Notes under the pieces: generated by a model
What the model was told of the DNA's origin: nothing
Database searches by the model: none
Seen by the model: only the letters and a program-made list of their open reading frames with translations
Part shown: one piece after another, positions 16,090 to 25,089 of the stretch
How the letters are laid out: every line of letters begins with the position of its first letter
Position numbering within the stretch: the first letter of the stretch is position 1
Translations under genes and position numbers: made by a program
Source of the DNA: Marinobacter nauticus
Lineage (GTDB): Bacteria > Pseudomonadota > Gammaproteobacteria > Enterobacterales > Shewanellaceae
Reading direction: 5' to 3'
DNA: 64,000 nt
Assembly: GCF_019801015.1 (NCBI RefSeq)
Contig: NZ_JAHVJZ010000003.1
Span: 1 to 64,000, forward strand

Positions 16090-16321
16090 GTTTACTCCTC
16101 CATTCCGGCGATTCCGCATCCAGGATCCGCTCCAGGGTCTCGATCCGATCCGCCATTTTGTCAGCCCGTTGCAGCAGGCCGTTCAGTTGCTGGTACTCCT
16201 CCTCAGTGAGGCCCTGACTGATCTGCTTCTTACTGCGGTAATGCAGAATCAGCCAGATCGGTGCCACCACAATCATGAATACCAGCAGCGGTGCCACCAA
16301 CAGTCCAATCAGCTCTTCCAT
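16073..16321 (-). CDS. pspB: Phage shock protein B
   Basis: An 82-aa protein with one N-terminal membrane segment (about 5-27) and a cytoplasmic leucine-rich helix (LTEEEYQQLNGLLQRADKM...). It is the usual partner of PspC in the inner membrane. It lies 29 nt after pspA and overlaps pspC by 17 nt. Length and layout match E. coli PspB (74 aa). Confidence 0.95.
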   Translation of the reverse strand: MEELIGLLVAPLLVFMIVVAPIWLILHYRSKKQISQGLTEEEYQQLNGLLQRADKMADRIETLERILDAESPEWRSKHEHER

Positions 16322-16350
16322 GGTCGGATCCCCCTATTCTCAATCGACGC

Positions 16351-17019
16351 TCAGGCTTTCTTCTTAGCCATTTTTTTCTTCATGGCTTCCAGCTCCTGGT
16401 TCACCTTGTCTTCGGCTTCCAGGGCGGCAAATTCATCTTCCAGCGAGCGGGCCTGACCCAGGTCATAAGACTCCACTTCCGCTTCCAGACCCTCAATTCG
16501 ACGCTCATATTGCTCGAATTTGTTCATCGCCTGATCAATTTTGGACGAATCCAGCTGACGCTTTACGTCCAGGCGGGAAGACGCAGTCTGCTTGCGCATG
16601 ATGATGGTCTTCTGACGGGCGCGGGCGTCGTTCAACTTCTCTTGCAACTGAGCGATCTCTTCTTTCAGGCGCTCAATCTGCTCTTCGATGTTGATCAGCT
16701 CACGCTTCAGTGCGTCAACCAGTTCACCGGCCTTCTGCTTCTCAGCCAGTGCCGCCTTGGCCAGGTCTTCACGCTCTTTACCCAGTGCCAGTTCGGCTTT
16801 GGCCTGCCACTCTTCCACCTGACGCTCGGCGCGCTCAACGCGACGCAGCATCTCTTTCTTTTCAGCCAGAACTTTGGCTGAGGTGGAACGAACTTCAACC
16901 AGAGTGTCTTCCATCTCCTGGATGATCAGACGCACCATCTTTTCCGGATCCTCGGCCTTGTCCAGCAAGGCGCTGAGGTTGGAATTCACGATGTCAGCAA
17001 AGCGAGAAAAAATACCCAT
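16351..17019 (-). CDS. pspA: Phage shock protein A
   Basis: A 222-aa, almost wholly helical protein of the PspA/IM30 family. It binds PspF and blocks it in unstressed cells and coats the inner membrane under stress. Long coiled coils run from about residue 25 to 190. The N-terminal amphipathic helix MGIFSRFADIVNSNLSALL is intact. The ATG at 17019 has AGGA 9 nt upstream and gives the family start; an ATG at 17034 is not needed. The sigma-54 promoter at 17062-17078 precedes it, as in E. coli. No pspD or pspE follows pspC. Confidence 0.96.
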   Translation of the reverse strand: MGIFSRFADIVNSNLSALLDKAEDPEKMVRLIIQEMEDTLVEVRSTSAKVLAEKKEMLRRVERAERQVEEWQAKAELALGKEREDLAKAALAEKQKAGELVDALKRELINIEEQIERLKEEIAQLQEKLNDARARQKTIIMRKQTASSRLDVKRQLDSSKIDQAMNKFEQYERRIEGLEAEVESYDLGQARSLEDEFAALEAEDKVNQELEAMKKKMAKKKA

Positions 17020-17061
17020 AATGTGTTTCCTCAATTGTTGATTTGCCCTCGGCCAACAACA

Positions 17062-17078
17062 ATCAGATTCCGTGCCAA
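17062..17078 (-). promoter_or_regulatory. Sigma-54 promoter of pspABC
   Basis: On the minus strand TTGGCACG-GAAT-CTGAT: the -24 TGGCACG element is perfect (17071-17077) and the -12 element keeps the G. The E. coli pspA promoter has a similarly weak -12 box. The site is 43 nt upstream of pspA and opposite pspF, its activator. Confidence 0.85.
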
Positions 17079-17199
17079 AGTCGAATTTATTCGTAAGCTA
17101 TTATTATAAAAGGACTTTTACAAGAGGTTTATTTTTTGGCCCACGCTACCTATCATGGAAATCACCAACTATTAGCCAAAACCACTACATCAGGGACCG

Positions 17200-18276
17200 A
17201 TGCCAACATCACGCCAACAGGACAACCTCATTGGTCAGTCCGTCAGCTTTCACGAAGTACTCGACCACGTATCCAAGGTCGCGCCGCTGAATAAACCGGT
17301 GTTGATCATCGGTGAGCGCGGTACCGGCAAGGAGCTTATCGCTGAGCGTCTCCACTTTCTTTCCAGCCGCTGGGACCAGCCCTACCTCAAGCTCAACTGC
17401 GCGGCACTGAATGAAAACCTGCTGGAAAGCGAGTTGTTCGGACACGAATCCGGCGCGTTTACCGGTGCCAGTAAGCGCCACGAAGGCCGCTTCGAGCGGG
17501 CCGACAAGGGTACGCTGTTTCTTGATGAGCTGGCCAACACCTCCGGCCTGGTCCAGGAAAAGCTGCTGCGGGTGATTGAATACGGTGAGTTTGAACGGGT
17601 CGGCGGCAGCCGGACAGTGCGCAGTGATGTCCGCCTGATCTGCGCCACCAACGAAGACCTGCCAGCCCTGGCGGAGCGCGGTGAGTTCCGCGCGGACCTG
17701 CTCGACCGCCTGGCGTTTGATGTGATTACCCTGCCCCCGCTGCGGGAGCGTCCTGAAGACATCCTTATGCTGGCTGAACACTTTGCCATCCAGATGGCGC
17801 GTCAGTTGGACCTCGAACTGTTCGCCGGCTTCACCGAGCGTGGCCGCCGCACCCTGCTGGACTACCACTGGCCCGGCAACATCCGGGAGCTGAAAAACAC
17901 CGTTGAACGCAGCGTGTATCGCCACAACAACGCCCAGCTGCCGGTGCACGAAATCATTCTGGATCCCTTCGACTCGCCGTGGCGTCCCAGCAAAGCGGTC
18001 CGCACCCGGGACCAACGGCCGGTGGAAACCGCCACCCCCCAGCCCGGCTCTGCCATCTCAGACGCCCCGGTAAACGGCGCGGACAATGGCGCTGCTCTGC
18101 CGGCGTTCCCGCTCGACTTTAAGCAGACCTGTCAGACCTTTGAAATCCAGATTTTGAAACAGGCACTGGTGCAAAGTCAGTACAACCAGAAGAAGAGCGC
18201 AGAGCTGTTGGGGCTGACCTACCACCAGTTGCGGGGCATACTGAAAAAATACGACCTGTTGGGCAATGATATTTGA
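17200..18276 (+). CDS. pspF: Psp operon transcriptional activator PspF
   Basis: A sigma-54 enhancer-binding protein that turns on pspABC. The AAA+ domain starts at the N-terminus with no receiver domain, as in E. coli. Walker A is GERGTGKE (38-45), the sigma-54 loop ESGAFTGA (83-90) and Walker B GTLFLDE (104-110). The arginine finger region follows. The C-terminal helix-turn-helix is near 333-354 (QKKSAELLGLTYHQLRGILKKY). It is 358 aa, about 30 longer than E. coli PspF, because of an Ala/Pro-rich linker at about 262-305. It is divergent from pspA and 56 nt upstream of sapA. Confidence 0.96.
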   Translation: MPTSRQQDNLIGQSVSFHEVLDHVSKVAPLNKPVLIIGERGTGKELIAERLHFLSSRWDQPYLKLNCAALNENLLESELFGHESGAFTGASKRHEGRFERADKGTLFLDELANTSGLVQEKLLRVIEYGEFERVGGSRTVRSDVRLICATNEDLPALAERGEFRADLLDRLAFDVITLPPLRERPEDILMLAEHFAIQMARQLDLELFAGFTERGRRTLLDYHWPGNIRELKNTVERSVYRHNNAQLPVHEIILDPFDSPWRPSKAVRTRDQRPVETATPQPGSAISDAPVNGADNGAALPAFPLDFKQTCQTFEIQILKQALVQSQYNQKKSAELLGLTYHQLRGILKKYDLLGNDI

Positions 18277-18331
18277 GCCGGATTTTGCGCCTTGCTAGAC
18301 TACGCAGATCACGGCGTTGTGAACTGAAAAC

Positions 18332-19936
18332 ATGGCAAAATTACGGCTGTTGGCGACACTCTGTGTTGCACTTGGGTGGCTCACCGGCTGTGGCGGCGCA
18401 TCAGAACCGCCCGCCGGGCTGGTGTACTGCTCAGAGGGAAACCCGGACAGTTTCAACCCCCAACTGACCACATCGGGCACCAGCATCGACGCCAGTGCCA
18501 AGCAGCTTTACAACCGTCTGCTGCGCTTTGATCCCCAAAATGATCACCTGGTTCCGGACCTGGCCACCGACTGGCAGGTCAGCGCGGACGGGCTTGAAGT
18601 GCGCTTTACCCTGCGCCAGAACGTACAGTTCCACACCACCGCTCAATTCCAGCCCAGTCGCCCGTTCAATGCGGACGATGTGGTGTTCAGCTTTCAGCGG
18701 GTGCTGGATCATGATCACCCGTTCCACAACATCGGCGGCGGTCGTTACCCCTATTTCCAGAGCGCTGGCCTGACCAAGCAGATCCGGGACGTACGCCGCA
18801 TCGATGACCGACATGTGGTGTTTGAGCTGAACTACGCCAGTGCCAGCTTCCTGTCGGAACTGGCCACCGATTTCGCCATCATCCTCTCTGCCGAATACGC
18901 CGCTCAGCTTCAGGCTGATCTGACCCCGGAGCGTTTGGATCTCGACCCGGTCGGTACTGGTCCGTTTAAGCTGACTGGCTTTCAGCGCCACCACTTTATT
19001 CGCTACCAGCGTCACGAGCAGTACTGGGAAGGCCCGGTCGCGCTTGAGCGTCTGGTGTATGACATCACCCCGCACAGCACCAGTCGGCTGATCAAACTGA
19101 TTGGTGGCGACTGTGACGTCGCTGCCCTGCCGCAGATCAGCGAACTGTCGGTGATTCAGCAACAGGATGACCTGGCGGTGGACACCCGGCCCGGACTGAA
19201 CGTGGCCTACTGGGCGTTTAACACCCAAAAACCGCCGCTGGATAACCCCGTGGTGCGCCGAGCGCTCTCCCTGGCGGTGGATCAGCGCCGCATTCTGGCG
19301 GCGGTGTACCACAATACTGCGGTGGCCAGTCACGGCCTGCTTCCGCCCATCTCCTGGGCCTATGACCCCAACAATGCGCTGCCGGAGTACAATCCGGATA
19401 AAGCGCGGCGTCTGCTGGCGCAAGTGGGCGTAGAGCAGCTGGATATGACCATCTGGGCCATGCCGGTAGGTCGCATCTATAACCCCAACGCCATTAAAAC
19501 CGCGGAGCTGATCCAGCAGGATCTGGCTGCCATTGGCGTGGACAGCACCATCGTCAGCTATGACTGGACGGTGTTTGTCGACCGGCTGGAGTACGCCGAG
19601 TACGACTCGGTGTTGATCGGCTGGAGTGCCGACACCTATGACCCGGATAACTTCTTCACGCCACTGCTCAGCTGCGAAGCACTGGTGTTTGGGTCCAACC
19701 GGGCCCGCTGGTGCAACCCGGAGTTTGACGCCCTGATGCGTCAGGCCCGCCAAACCAGCGACCCGGACGCCCGCAAAGCCCTGTATGGGCAACTGGAACA
19801 GATCCTGCGTCAGGAGCTGCCCCTGTTTCCGCTGGCCCACGCCAGCCGCACCCTGGGCCGCCAGCGCGTCTGGCAGGGCCCCATGCTGCACACCACCGGC
19901 GGCATCGATTTCTCCGCCGTGGCCAAGGAACCCTAG
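18332..19936 (+). CDS. sapA: Peptide ABC transporter, substrate-binding lipoprotein SapA
   Basis: A 534-aa family-5 solute-binding protein that presents peptides to the SapBC permease. The first 19 residues form a signal sequence with lipobox LTGC (17-20), so C20 should be lipidated and the protein anchored at the membrane in the periplasm. Family motifs include GLVYCSEGNPDSFNPQL near 30 and DVVFSFQRVLD near 111. In enteric bacteria Sap is linked to antimicrobial-peptide resistance; in E. coli it also takes part in putrescine export. Five sap genes are contiguous, here directly after pspF. Confidence 0.93.
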   Translation: MAKLRLLATLCVALGWLTGCGGASEPPAGLVYCSEGNPDSFNPQLTTSGTSIDASAKQLYNRLLRFDPQNDHLVPDLATDWQVSADGLEVRFTLRQNVQFHTTAQFQPSRPFNADDVVFSFQRVLDHDHPFHNIGGGRYPYFQSAGLTKQIRDVRRIDDRHVVFELNYASASFLSELATDFAIILSAEYAAQLQADLTPERLDLDPVGTGPFKLTGFQRHHFIRYQRHEQYWEGPVALERLVYDITPHSTSRLIKLIGGDCDVAALPQISELSVIQQQDDLAVDTRPGLNVAYWAFNTQKPPLDNPVVRRALSLAVDQRRILAAVYHNTAVASHGLLPPISWAYDPNNALPEYNPDKARRLLAQVGVEQLDMTIWAMPVGRIYNPNAIKTAELIQQDLAAIGVDSTIVSYDWTVFVDRLEYAEYDSVLIGWSADTYDPDNFFTPLLSCEALVFGSNRARWCNPEFDALMRQARQTSDPDARKALYGQLEQILRQELPLFPLAHASRTLGRQRVWQGPMLHTTGGIDFSAVAKEP

Positions 19937-20959
19937 ATGTACACCTATCTGCTACGCCGTCTCAACCTGCTGGTGCTCACCACTCTGGTGCTGCTGGGAC
20001 TGCTGTACGGCGCCACCCTGATGATGCCGGGAGACCCGATCAGCAACCTCAGTGGCATTCAGGAGCCCACTTTGGCGGAAGAAGCCACCGTGCTCGATGA
20101 GTACCGGTTGGACCAATCCCTGCTGTCCGGCTACCTCGCCTACGTTCAACGCCGCCTGTCCGGCGATCTGGGCGTGTCGATGAGCACCGGAGAACCGGTG
20201 CTGGAGCAAGTCGCCACCTACCTTCCCGCTTCGCTTGAACTGGCTGCGGTCGCCATGATGCTGGCCCTGCTGGTGGGCATCCCCTTTGGCATCCTGGCCG
20301 CCAGCCGCCAGGGAATACTGGCCAAGGTGCTGTGGGCAGTGACTCTGCTGGGCTTCTCCCTGCCGGTGTTCTGGCTGGGCCTGCTGTTGATGCTGACCTT
20401 CGGCATCGAGCTGGATTGGCTGCCGCCGTCCGGCCGCTACAACCTGCTCTATGAAGTGCCCGAACGTTCCGGCTTTCTGCTGCTGGATATTCTGATGTCC
20501 GACGCCAGCTGGCGCTGGGCCGCGCTCCGGGACGCCATCCAACATCTGGTGCTGCCCTCTGCGGTGCTGGCAATGCTGCCCACCACCATCATTGTCCGTA
20601 CCGTCCGCATCGCCATGCTGGCCGAGATGGACAAAAACTACATCCGCGCCCTGACCGCCCGTGGCGTGCACCGTCTCAGACTGGTGCTGTTTCACGCACT
20701 GCCCAACGCCCTGGCCCCGATGCTGCGTACCCTGAGTCTGCAGATTGGCTCGCTCGCGTCCGCCGCCATCATGGTTGAGGTGATCTTCTCCTGGCCCGGA
20801 CTGGGCAGCTGGGTGCTGACCGCCCTGCACCAGGGAGACTTTACCGCCCTGCAGGGAGGCATCCTGGTGATCGCCCTGTTTATCATCGTGCTGGGGATCC
20901 TGATGGAGATCCTTCAGGCCCTGCTTAACCCCATCAGTCGGAAAGAGATCCATGGCTAG
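19937..20959 (+). CDS. sapB: Peptide ABC transporter permease SapB
   Basis: A 340-aa inner-membrane permease of the DppB/OppB type with about six membrane segments. The ATG directly follows the sapA stop (TAGATG), so translation is coupled. The EAA-type loop near residues 228-250 (NYIRALTARGVHRLRLVLFHALPNALAP) contacts the ATPases. It overlaps sapC by 8 nt. Confidence 0.94.
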   Translation: MYTYLLRRLNLLVLTTLVLLGLLYGATLMMPGDPISNLSGIQEPTLAEEATVLDEYRLDQSLLSGYLAYVQRRLSGDLGVSMSTGEPVLEQVATYLPASLELAAVAMMLALLVGIPFGILAASRQGILAKVLWAVTLLGFSLPVFWLGLLLMLTFGIELDWLPPSGRYNLLYEVPERSGFLLLDILMSDASWRWAALRDAIQHLVLPSAVLAMLPTTIIVRTVRIAMLAEMDKNYIRALTARGVHRLRLVLFHALPNALAPMLRTLSLQIGSLASAAIMVEVIFSWPGLGSWVLTALHQGDFTALQGGILVIALFIIVLGILMEILQALLNPISRKEIHG

Positions 20960-21842
20960 TCCGCAGCTCTATCACGAGGACAAGATCCCCTCGCCCTGGC
21001 ACCTGATCTGGCAGCATTTCACCAATCGCCCCACCGCGATGCTGGGGCTCTGGTGCCTGACGCTGGTGGTGCTGATTTCGGTGTTTGGCCCCTGGCTTGC
21101 GCCGTATGACGCTGAGTTTCAGGCCGCCGAGGCGCTGCTGAAGCCGCCCTCCTGGCACGCTGAAGGATCCGTGGAGTACTTCCTTGGCACTGATGACCTG
21201 GGCCGGGACATCTTCTCCCGTCTGCTTCACGGCGCTCACCTCACCTTTGGTTATGCCGCGTTGATTGTACTGGTGGCGCTGGCAGCCGGGTTTGTTATTG
21301 GTGCCTTGTCCGGCATGAGCGAGGGCCTGAAGTCCTCAGTACTGGGCCATCTGCTGGACGCGCTGCTGTCGCTGCCATCTGTGGTTCTGGCGCTGCTGAT
21401 CGCCGCCGTGCTTGGCCCTGGGCTGGATAACGTCTTCTGGGCCGTGGGGCTCGCCCTGCTGCCGGGCTTTATTCGTGCCGTCCACAATGCCGTACACGAC
21501 GAGATGCAGAAAGAGTACGTGATGGCCGCCCGGCTGGATGGCGCCAACCGCTGGCAGCTGTTCCGCTATGTGATCATGCCCAACGTCACCGATGCCATCA
21601 TCGTTCAGACCACCCTGGCGTTCTCCAACGCCATTCTGGATATCGCCGCCCTGGGCTTTCTGGCTTTGGGGGCACAGGCGCCCTCGGCCGAATGGGGCGC
21701 GATGGTAAACCAGGGACTGGATAACGTACTCAGCGCCCCATGGACGGTAACCATGCCCGGCCTGGCGATTCTGCTGTCGGTGCTGGCCACCAACCTGGTG
21801 GGCGACGGCCTCCGTCAGGCCATTGCAGAGGAGCGCGGCTGA
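20952..21842 (+). CDS. sapC: Peptide ABC transporter permease SapC
   Basis: A 296-aa inner-membrane permease of the DppC type. It has a conserved N-terminal segment, the signature HLFGTDDLGRD-type stretch (YFLGTDDLGRDIFSRLLHG, about 76-94) and an EAA loop (EYVMAARLDGANRWQLFRYVIMPN, about 188-211). It overlaps sapB by 8 nt and its stop shares bases with the sapD start (TGATG). Confidence 0.94.
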   Translation: MASPQLYHEDKIPSPWHLIWQHFTNRPTAMLGLWCLTLVVLISVFGPWLAPYDAEFQAAEALLKPPSWHAEGSVEYFLGTDDLGRDIFSRLLHGAHLTFGYAALIVLVALAAGFVIGALSGMSEGLKSSVLGHLLDALLSLPSVVLALLIAAVLGPGLDNVFWAVGLALLPGFIRAVHNAVHDEMQKEYVMAARLDGANRWQLFRYVIMPNVTDAIIVQTTLAFSNAILDIAALGFLALGAQAPSAEWGAMVNQGLDNVLSAPWTVTMPGLAILLSVLATNLVGDGLRQAIAEERG

Positions 21843-22846
21843 TGCCCCTGTTGGACGTGAGAAACCTGACCATTGAGCTGGACACCCCCCACGGGCGCGT
21901 GGTCGCCCTCGACCGCTTCAGCCTGAAGCTGGGCGAAGGCGAGATCCACGGTCTGGTGGGCGAGTCCGGTTCCGGAAAAAGCCTGTTGGCCAAAGCCATT
22001 CTTGGCATCGGCGACCGCCGCACCCACATCAAGGCAGACCGCCTCAGCTGGAACGGGCTGAACCTGCTGGAGATGACACCGTCAGAACGCCGGGCCCTGA
22101 TGGGACGGGAGATCGCCATGATCTTCCAGGAGCCGGCTTCCTGTCTGGACCCCTCCGCGCGCATCGGTGGCCAGCTTCTCGAAGCGATGCCCGAACCGGA
22201 AGGGGTACGCTGGTGGTGGAGCCGTCGGGCCGCCCGTAAGGCCCATGCCATTCGCTTACTGCACAAAGTGGGCGTAAAACAGCACACCAAGATCATGAAG
22301 GCGTTCCCCTGGGAACTGACCGACGGCCAGGCGCACAAAGTGATGCTGGCGATGGCGCTGGCTCACCAACCCAAGCTGCTGATTGCCGATGAGCCCACCA
22401 CCGGCCTGGAAACCGCCACCCAGGCGCAAATCTATCGGCTGTTGGCGAAACTGAATCAGCTGCGCGGCGTGGCCATTCTGTTGATCAGCCACGATCTGGA
22501 TTCGGTGGCCCGGCTCGCCAATAAAATCAGCGTGCTTTACTGTGGCCAGTTGATGGAATCCGGCCGTGCCAAGCAACTGCTGAAAAAACCGATGCACCCC
22601 TACACTCAGGCCCTGATCCAAAGCGCCCTGACCACCCGCAGCAAGTTGGAAGCGAAAAGCCCGCTCTCCGCACTGCCTGGCGGCATTCCGCCAATGCATC
22701 ACCTGCCGGTCGGCTGCCGATTGGGCCCCCGTTGTCCCTATGCCCGGCGCGAGTGCGTGCAGCCGCCACGGATCCGGACCCAGGTCGGACAGGCATTTCG
22801 CTGCCATTACCCGCTGAATCCCATCCAGAAGGAGCCACAGGCATGA
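21842..22846 (+). CDS. sapD: Peptide ABC transporter ATPase SapD
   Basis: A 334-aa ATPase of the oligopeptide transporter class. Walker A is GESGSGKS (40-47) and Walker B leads into LLIADEPTTGLE near 190. The C-loop reads ELTDGQAHKV instead of LSGGQ; E. coli SapD has a similar unusual loop. A C-terminal oligopeptide-type extension with cysteines (CRLGPRCPYARREC) is present and may bind an Fe-S cluster as in related proteins. The ATG at 21842 overlaps the sapC stop and is preceded by GAGGAG-like bases; the longer open frame is not real. Confidence 0.94.
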   Translation: MPLLDVRNLTIELDTPHGRVVALDRFSLKLGEGEIHGLVGESGSGKSLLAKAILGIGDRRTHIKADRLSWNGLNLLEMTPSERRALMGREIAMIFQEPASCLDPSARIGGQLLEAMPEPEGVRWWWSRRAARKAHAIRLLHKVGVKQHTKIMKAFPWELTDGQAHKVMLAMALAHQPKLLIADEPTTGLETATQAQIYRLLAKLNQLRGVAILLISHDLDSVARLANKISVLYCGQLMESGRAKQLLKKPMHPYTQALIQSALTTRSKLEAKSPLSALPGGIPPMHHLPVGCRLGPRCPYARRECVQPPRIRTQVGQAFRCHYPLNPIQKEPQA

Positions 22847-23619
22847 GCGCGCTGCTGGAAGTGCGACAACTGCACAAGCGATTCCCGGTGGGCAACTGGT
22901 GGCGACGCCAGTACCACACCGCACTGGCCCCGCTCTCCTTTAATCTGGAGCCGGGACAAACCCTCGCCTTTGTCGGCGAAGCGGGGTCCGGACGCACGAC
23001 CCTGGCTCGCATTCTGACCGGTGCCCAAACCCGCACCGGTGGCCAGATCCTGCTGGACGGACAGGAGCTGGAAAGCCGCAATTACCGCCAGCGAAGCCGC
23101 CTGATTCGGATGATTTTCCAGGATCCGACTACGGCGATGAACCCGCGCCTCCGGGTCGGGGAGCAGCTGGAAGAGCCGTTGATCTTCAACACCGATATGG
23201 ACGCGGAAAGCCGCCGTGCGGCGGTGGAAACCACGCTGACCAAAGTGGGCCTGTTGCGCGAACATGCGGACTTTTACCCGCATATGATGGCACCGGGTCA
23301 GCGACAGCGTCTGGCCATTGCACGCGCCCTGATGCTGGAGCCGAAAATCATTGTGGCGGACGAAGCCTTTACCGGCCTGGACACGTCCATTCGTGCCCAG
23401 TGCATCAATCTGCTGTTGCAGCTTCAACGTGAGCTGGGACTGGCCTACGTGCTGATGTCCCATGACCTGGGCCTGGTGCGTCATATGGCCGACCGGGTGA
23501 TCGTGATGAAGTCCGGCGAAATCGTGGAGCAGGGCCCGACCCGGGAAGTGTTTGATGACCCACAGCACGAATACACCAAGCGCCTGCTGGAAGAGCAGGT
23601 ATTCCGCCAGGAAAGGTAA
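22843..23619 (+). CDS. sapF: Peptide ABC transporter ATPase SapF, Walker A lysine replaced
   Basis: A 258-aa ATPase, second nucleotide-binding subunit of the Sap transporter. The start at 22843 overlaps sapD by four bases (ATGA). The P-loop reads GEAGSGRTT (45-53): the essential Walker A lysine is R51 (codon CGC). The signature loop is MAPGQRQRL, similar to E. coli SapF, and Walker B is IIVADEAFTGLD. Arginine at this place usually impairs ATP hydrolysis, so this subunit may be a degenerate site paired with an active SapD. The gene is otherwise intact and ends at a strong terminator. Confidence 0.92.
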   Translation: MSALLEVRQLHKRFPVGNWWRRQYHTALAPLSFNLEPGQTLAFVGEAGSGRTTLARILTGAQTRTGGQILLDGQELESRNYRQRSRLIRMIFQDPTTAMNPRLRVGEQLEEPLIFNTDMDAESRRAAVETTLTKVGLLREHADFYPHMMAPGQRQRLAIARALMLEPKIIVADEAFTGLDTSIRAQCINLLLQLQRELGLAYVLMSHDLGLVRHMADRVIVMKSGEIVEQGPTREVFDDPQHEYTKRLLEEQVFRQER

Positions 23620-23627
23620 GAGGCACA

Positions 23628-23660
23628 CAAAAAAAGGGAGCGCAATGCGCTCCCTTTTTG
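23628..23660. terminator. Bidirectional terminator between sapF and fabV
   Basis: GGGAGCGC (23636-23643) pairs with GCGCTCCC (23647-23654), flanked by A7 on the left and T5 on the right. It serves both convergent genes. Confidence 0.93.
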
Positions 23661-23673
23661 TTACCTGTCGCGA

Positions 23674-24882
23674 TTAGCCTTCCAGGGTCACCACGTCAAA
23701 CGGCACCTCGGGGTTCACGTCCGCGTCGTAGTCCACACCGTCCAGACCAAAGCCAAACAGGCTCAGGAACTCTTCCTTGTACTCAACGTAGTCGGTGAGC
23801 TCCTTCAGGTTCTCGTTGGTCAGCTGCGGCCACAGCGCCTTGCAGTGGTCCTGAATGTGCTCCTGAAGCTCCAGATCGTCCAGACGCAGGCGATTGTCGC
23901 CGTCAGTGGGGATGACACCACCGTCGGCCTGATAGAGGCGCTCATTGAACATGCGGTAGATCTGCTCAATACAGCCTTCGTGCACGCCCTCTTCACGCAT
24001 CTTCTTAAACACCATGGCGATGTAGAGTGGCATCACCGGAATGGCGGAAGACGCCTGAGTCACAACGGACTTCAGTACCGCCACGTTAGCACCACCACCA
24101 ATGGTGGAGAGCTGCGCGTTCAGTGCAGCGGAGGCTCGGTCCAGATCTTTCTTCGCTTCGCCCAGCGCGCCATCCCAGTAGATGGGCCAGGTGATTTCGG
24201 TGCCGATGTAGCTGTACGCTACCGTGCGGCAACCTTCGGCCAGTACGCCCGCTTCGGACAGTGCCTGAATCCACAGTTCCCAGTCCTGACCGCCCATAAC
24301 GGTGACGGTGTCCTGCACTTCCTGCTCAGTCGCCGGCTCAATGCTGGCTTCAAACAGTACGTCTTTGTTGGTGTCCACGGCAGTGGCGGTGTAAGTCTGT
24401 CCCATCGGCTTGAGGGAGGAGCGAATCAGTTCGCCGGTTTCCGGCAGCTTGCGCACCGGAGAAGCCAGTGAATACACCACCAGGTCAATCTGGCCCAGAT
24501 CGGCTTTAATCAGTTCAATCGCTTTGCGCTTGGCATCATGAGAGAACGCATCGCCATTGATGCTCTTGGCGTACAGGCCCGCTTCGTGCGCGGCCTTATC
24601 AAAAGCGGCTGCATTGTACCAACCGGCAGTACCCGGCTTGCGCTCAGTGCCCGGCTTCTCGAAAAACACGCCGAGGGTTGCTGCGCCGCCACCGAAGGCC
24701 GATACGATGCGGGAAGCCAAGCCATAGCCGCTGGAAGAGCCGACCACCAGTACCCGCTTGGGGGCATTGGCGATGGCACCCTGGCTCTGGGTGTAGGCAA
24801 TTTGATCCCGCACGTTCTTCTCACACCCCACCGGATGGGTGGTGGTGCAGATGAAACCTCGGATTTTCGGCTTGATGATCAT
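23674..24882 (-). CDS. fabV: Enoyl-ACP reductase FabV
   Basis: A trans-2-enoyl-ACP reductase, the last step of each fatty-acid elongation round, in the cytoplasm. It is 402 aa, the size of FabV and much longer than FabI. The NADH-binding motif is GSSSGYG (48-54), and the FabV active site Y-X8-K is seen as Y235 and K244. FabV of other bacteria is known to be insensitive to triclosan. It lies after the sap operon, the position fabI takes in E. coli. A perfect 19-bp palindrome is 49 nt upstream of the start. Confidence 0.97.
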   Translation of the reverse strand: MIIKPKIRGFICTTTHPVGCEKNVRDQIAYTQSQGAIANAPKRVLVVGSSSGYGLASRIVSAFGGGAATLGVFFEKPGTERKPGTAGWYNAAAFDKAAHEAGLYAKSINGDAFSHDAKRKAIELIKADLGQIDLVVYSLASPVRKLPETGELIRSSLKPMGQTYTATAVDTNKDVLFEASIEPATEQEVQDTVTVMGGQDWELWIQALSEAGVLAEGCRTVAYSYIGTEITWPIYWDGALGEAKKDLDRASAALNAQLSTIGGGANVAVLKSVVTQASSAIPVMPLYIAMVFKKMREEGVHEGCIEQIYRMFNERLYQADGGVIPTDGDNRLRLDDLELQEHIQDHCKALWPQLTNENLKELTDYVEYKEEFLSLFGFGLDGVDYDADVNPEVPFDVVTLEG

Positions 24883-24930
24883 GTCATGATTCCCTTAATC
24901 CAGCCCCGGGGAAGTGGGACCTGTGTCTGT

Positions 24931-24949
24931 GGTCCGCAAGTTGCGGACC
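24931..24949. promoter_or_regulatory. Perfect palindrome upstream of fabV
   Basis: GGTCCGCAA-G-TTGCGGACC, perfect 9-bp arms around one base, 49-67 nt upstream of the fabV start. It looks like an operator. I cannot tie it to a known fatty-acid regulator site. Confidence 0.55.
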
Positions 24950-25045
24950 GGCAAGATAAAGCTTGAGCGCAAGGTTAACCCAGAAGTTGGGGTTCTTGAA
25001 GCCAAAGCAAGGTGATCCGACCTGACCGGCCGGGCCACCGCAACA

Positions 25046-25080
25046 AACAAAAACGGCGGCCATTGGCCGCCGTTTTTTCA
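25046..25080. terminator. Terminator after ppiD (bidirectional shape)
   Basis: ACGGCGGCC (25053-25061) pairs with GGCCGCCGT (25065-25073) and is flanked by A and T runs. On the minus strand it ends in TTTTTGTTTG. It lies 10-45 nt after the ppiD stop. Confidence 0.92.
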
Positions 25081-25089
25081 ACATTGCCG

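Noticed and set aside
15700-16321. Search for pspD, pspE or pspG near pspABC
   Set aside because: No such frame is present; after pspC only the GC-rich hairpin and ycjX follow.
22300-22345. Unusual ABC signature ELTDGQ in SapD and MAPGQ in SapF
   Set aside because: E. coli SapD and SapF carry similarly altered loops, so only the SapF Walker A change is worth noting.
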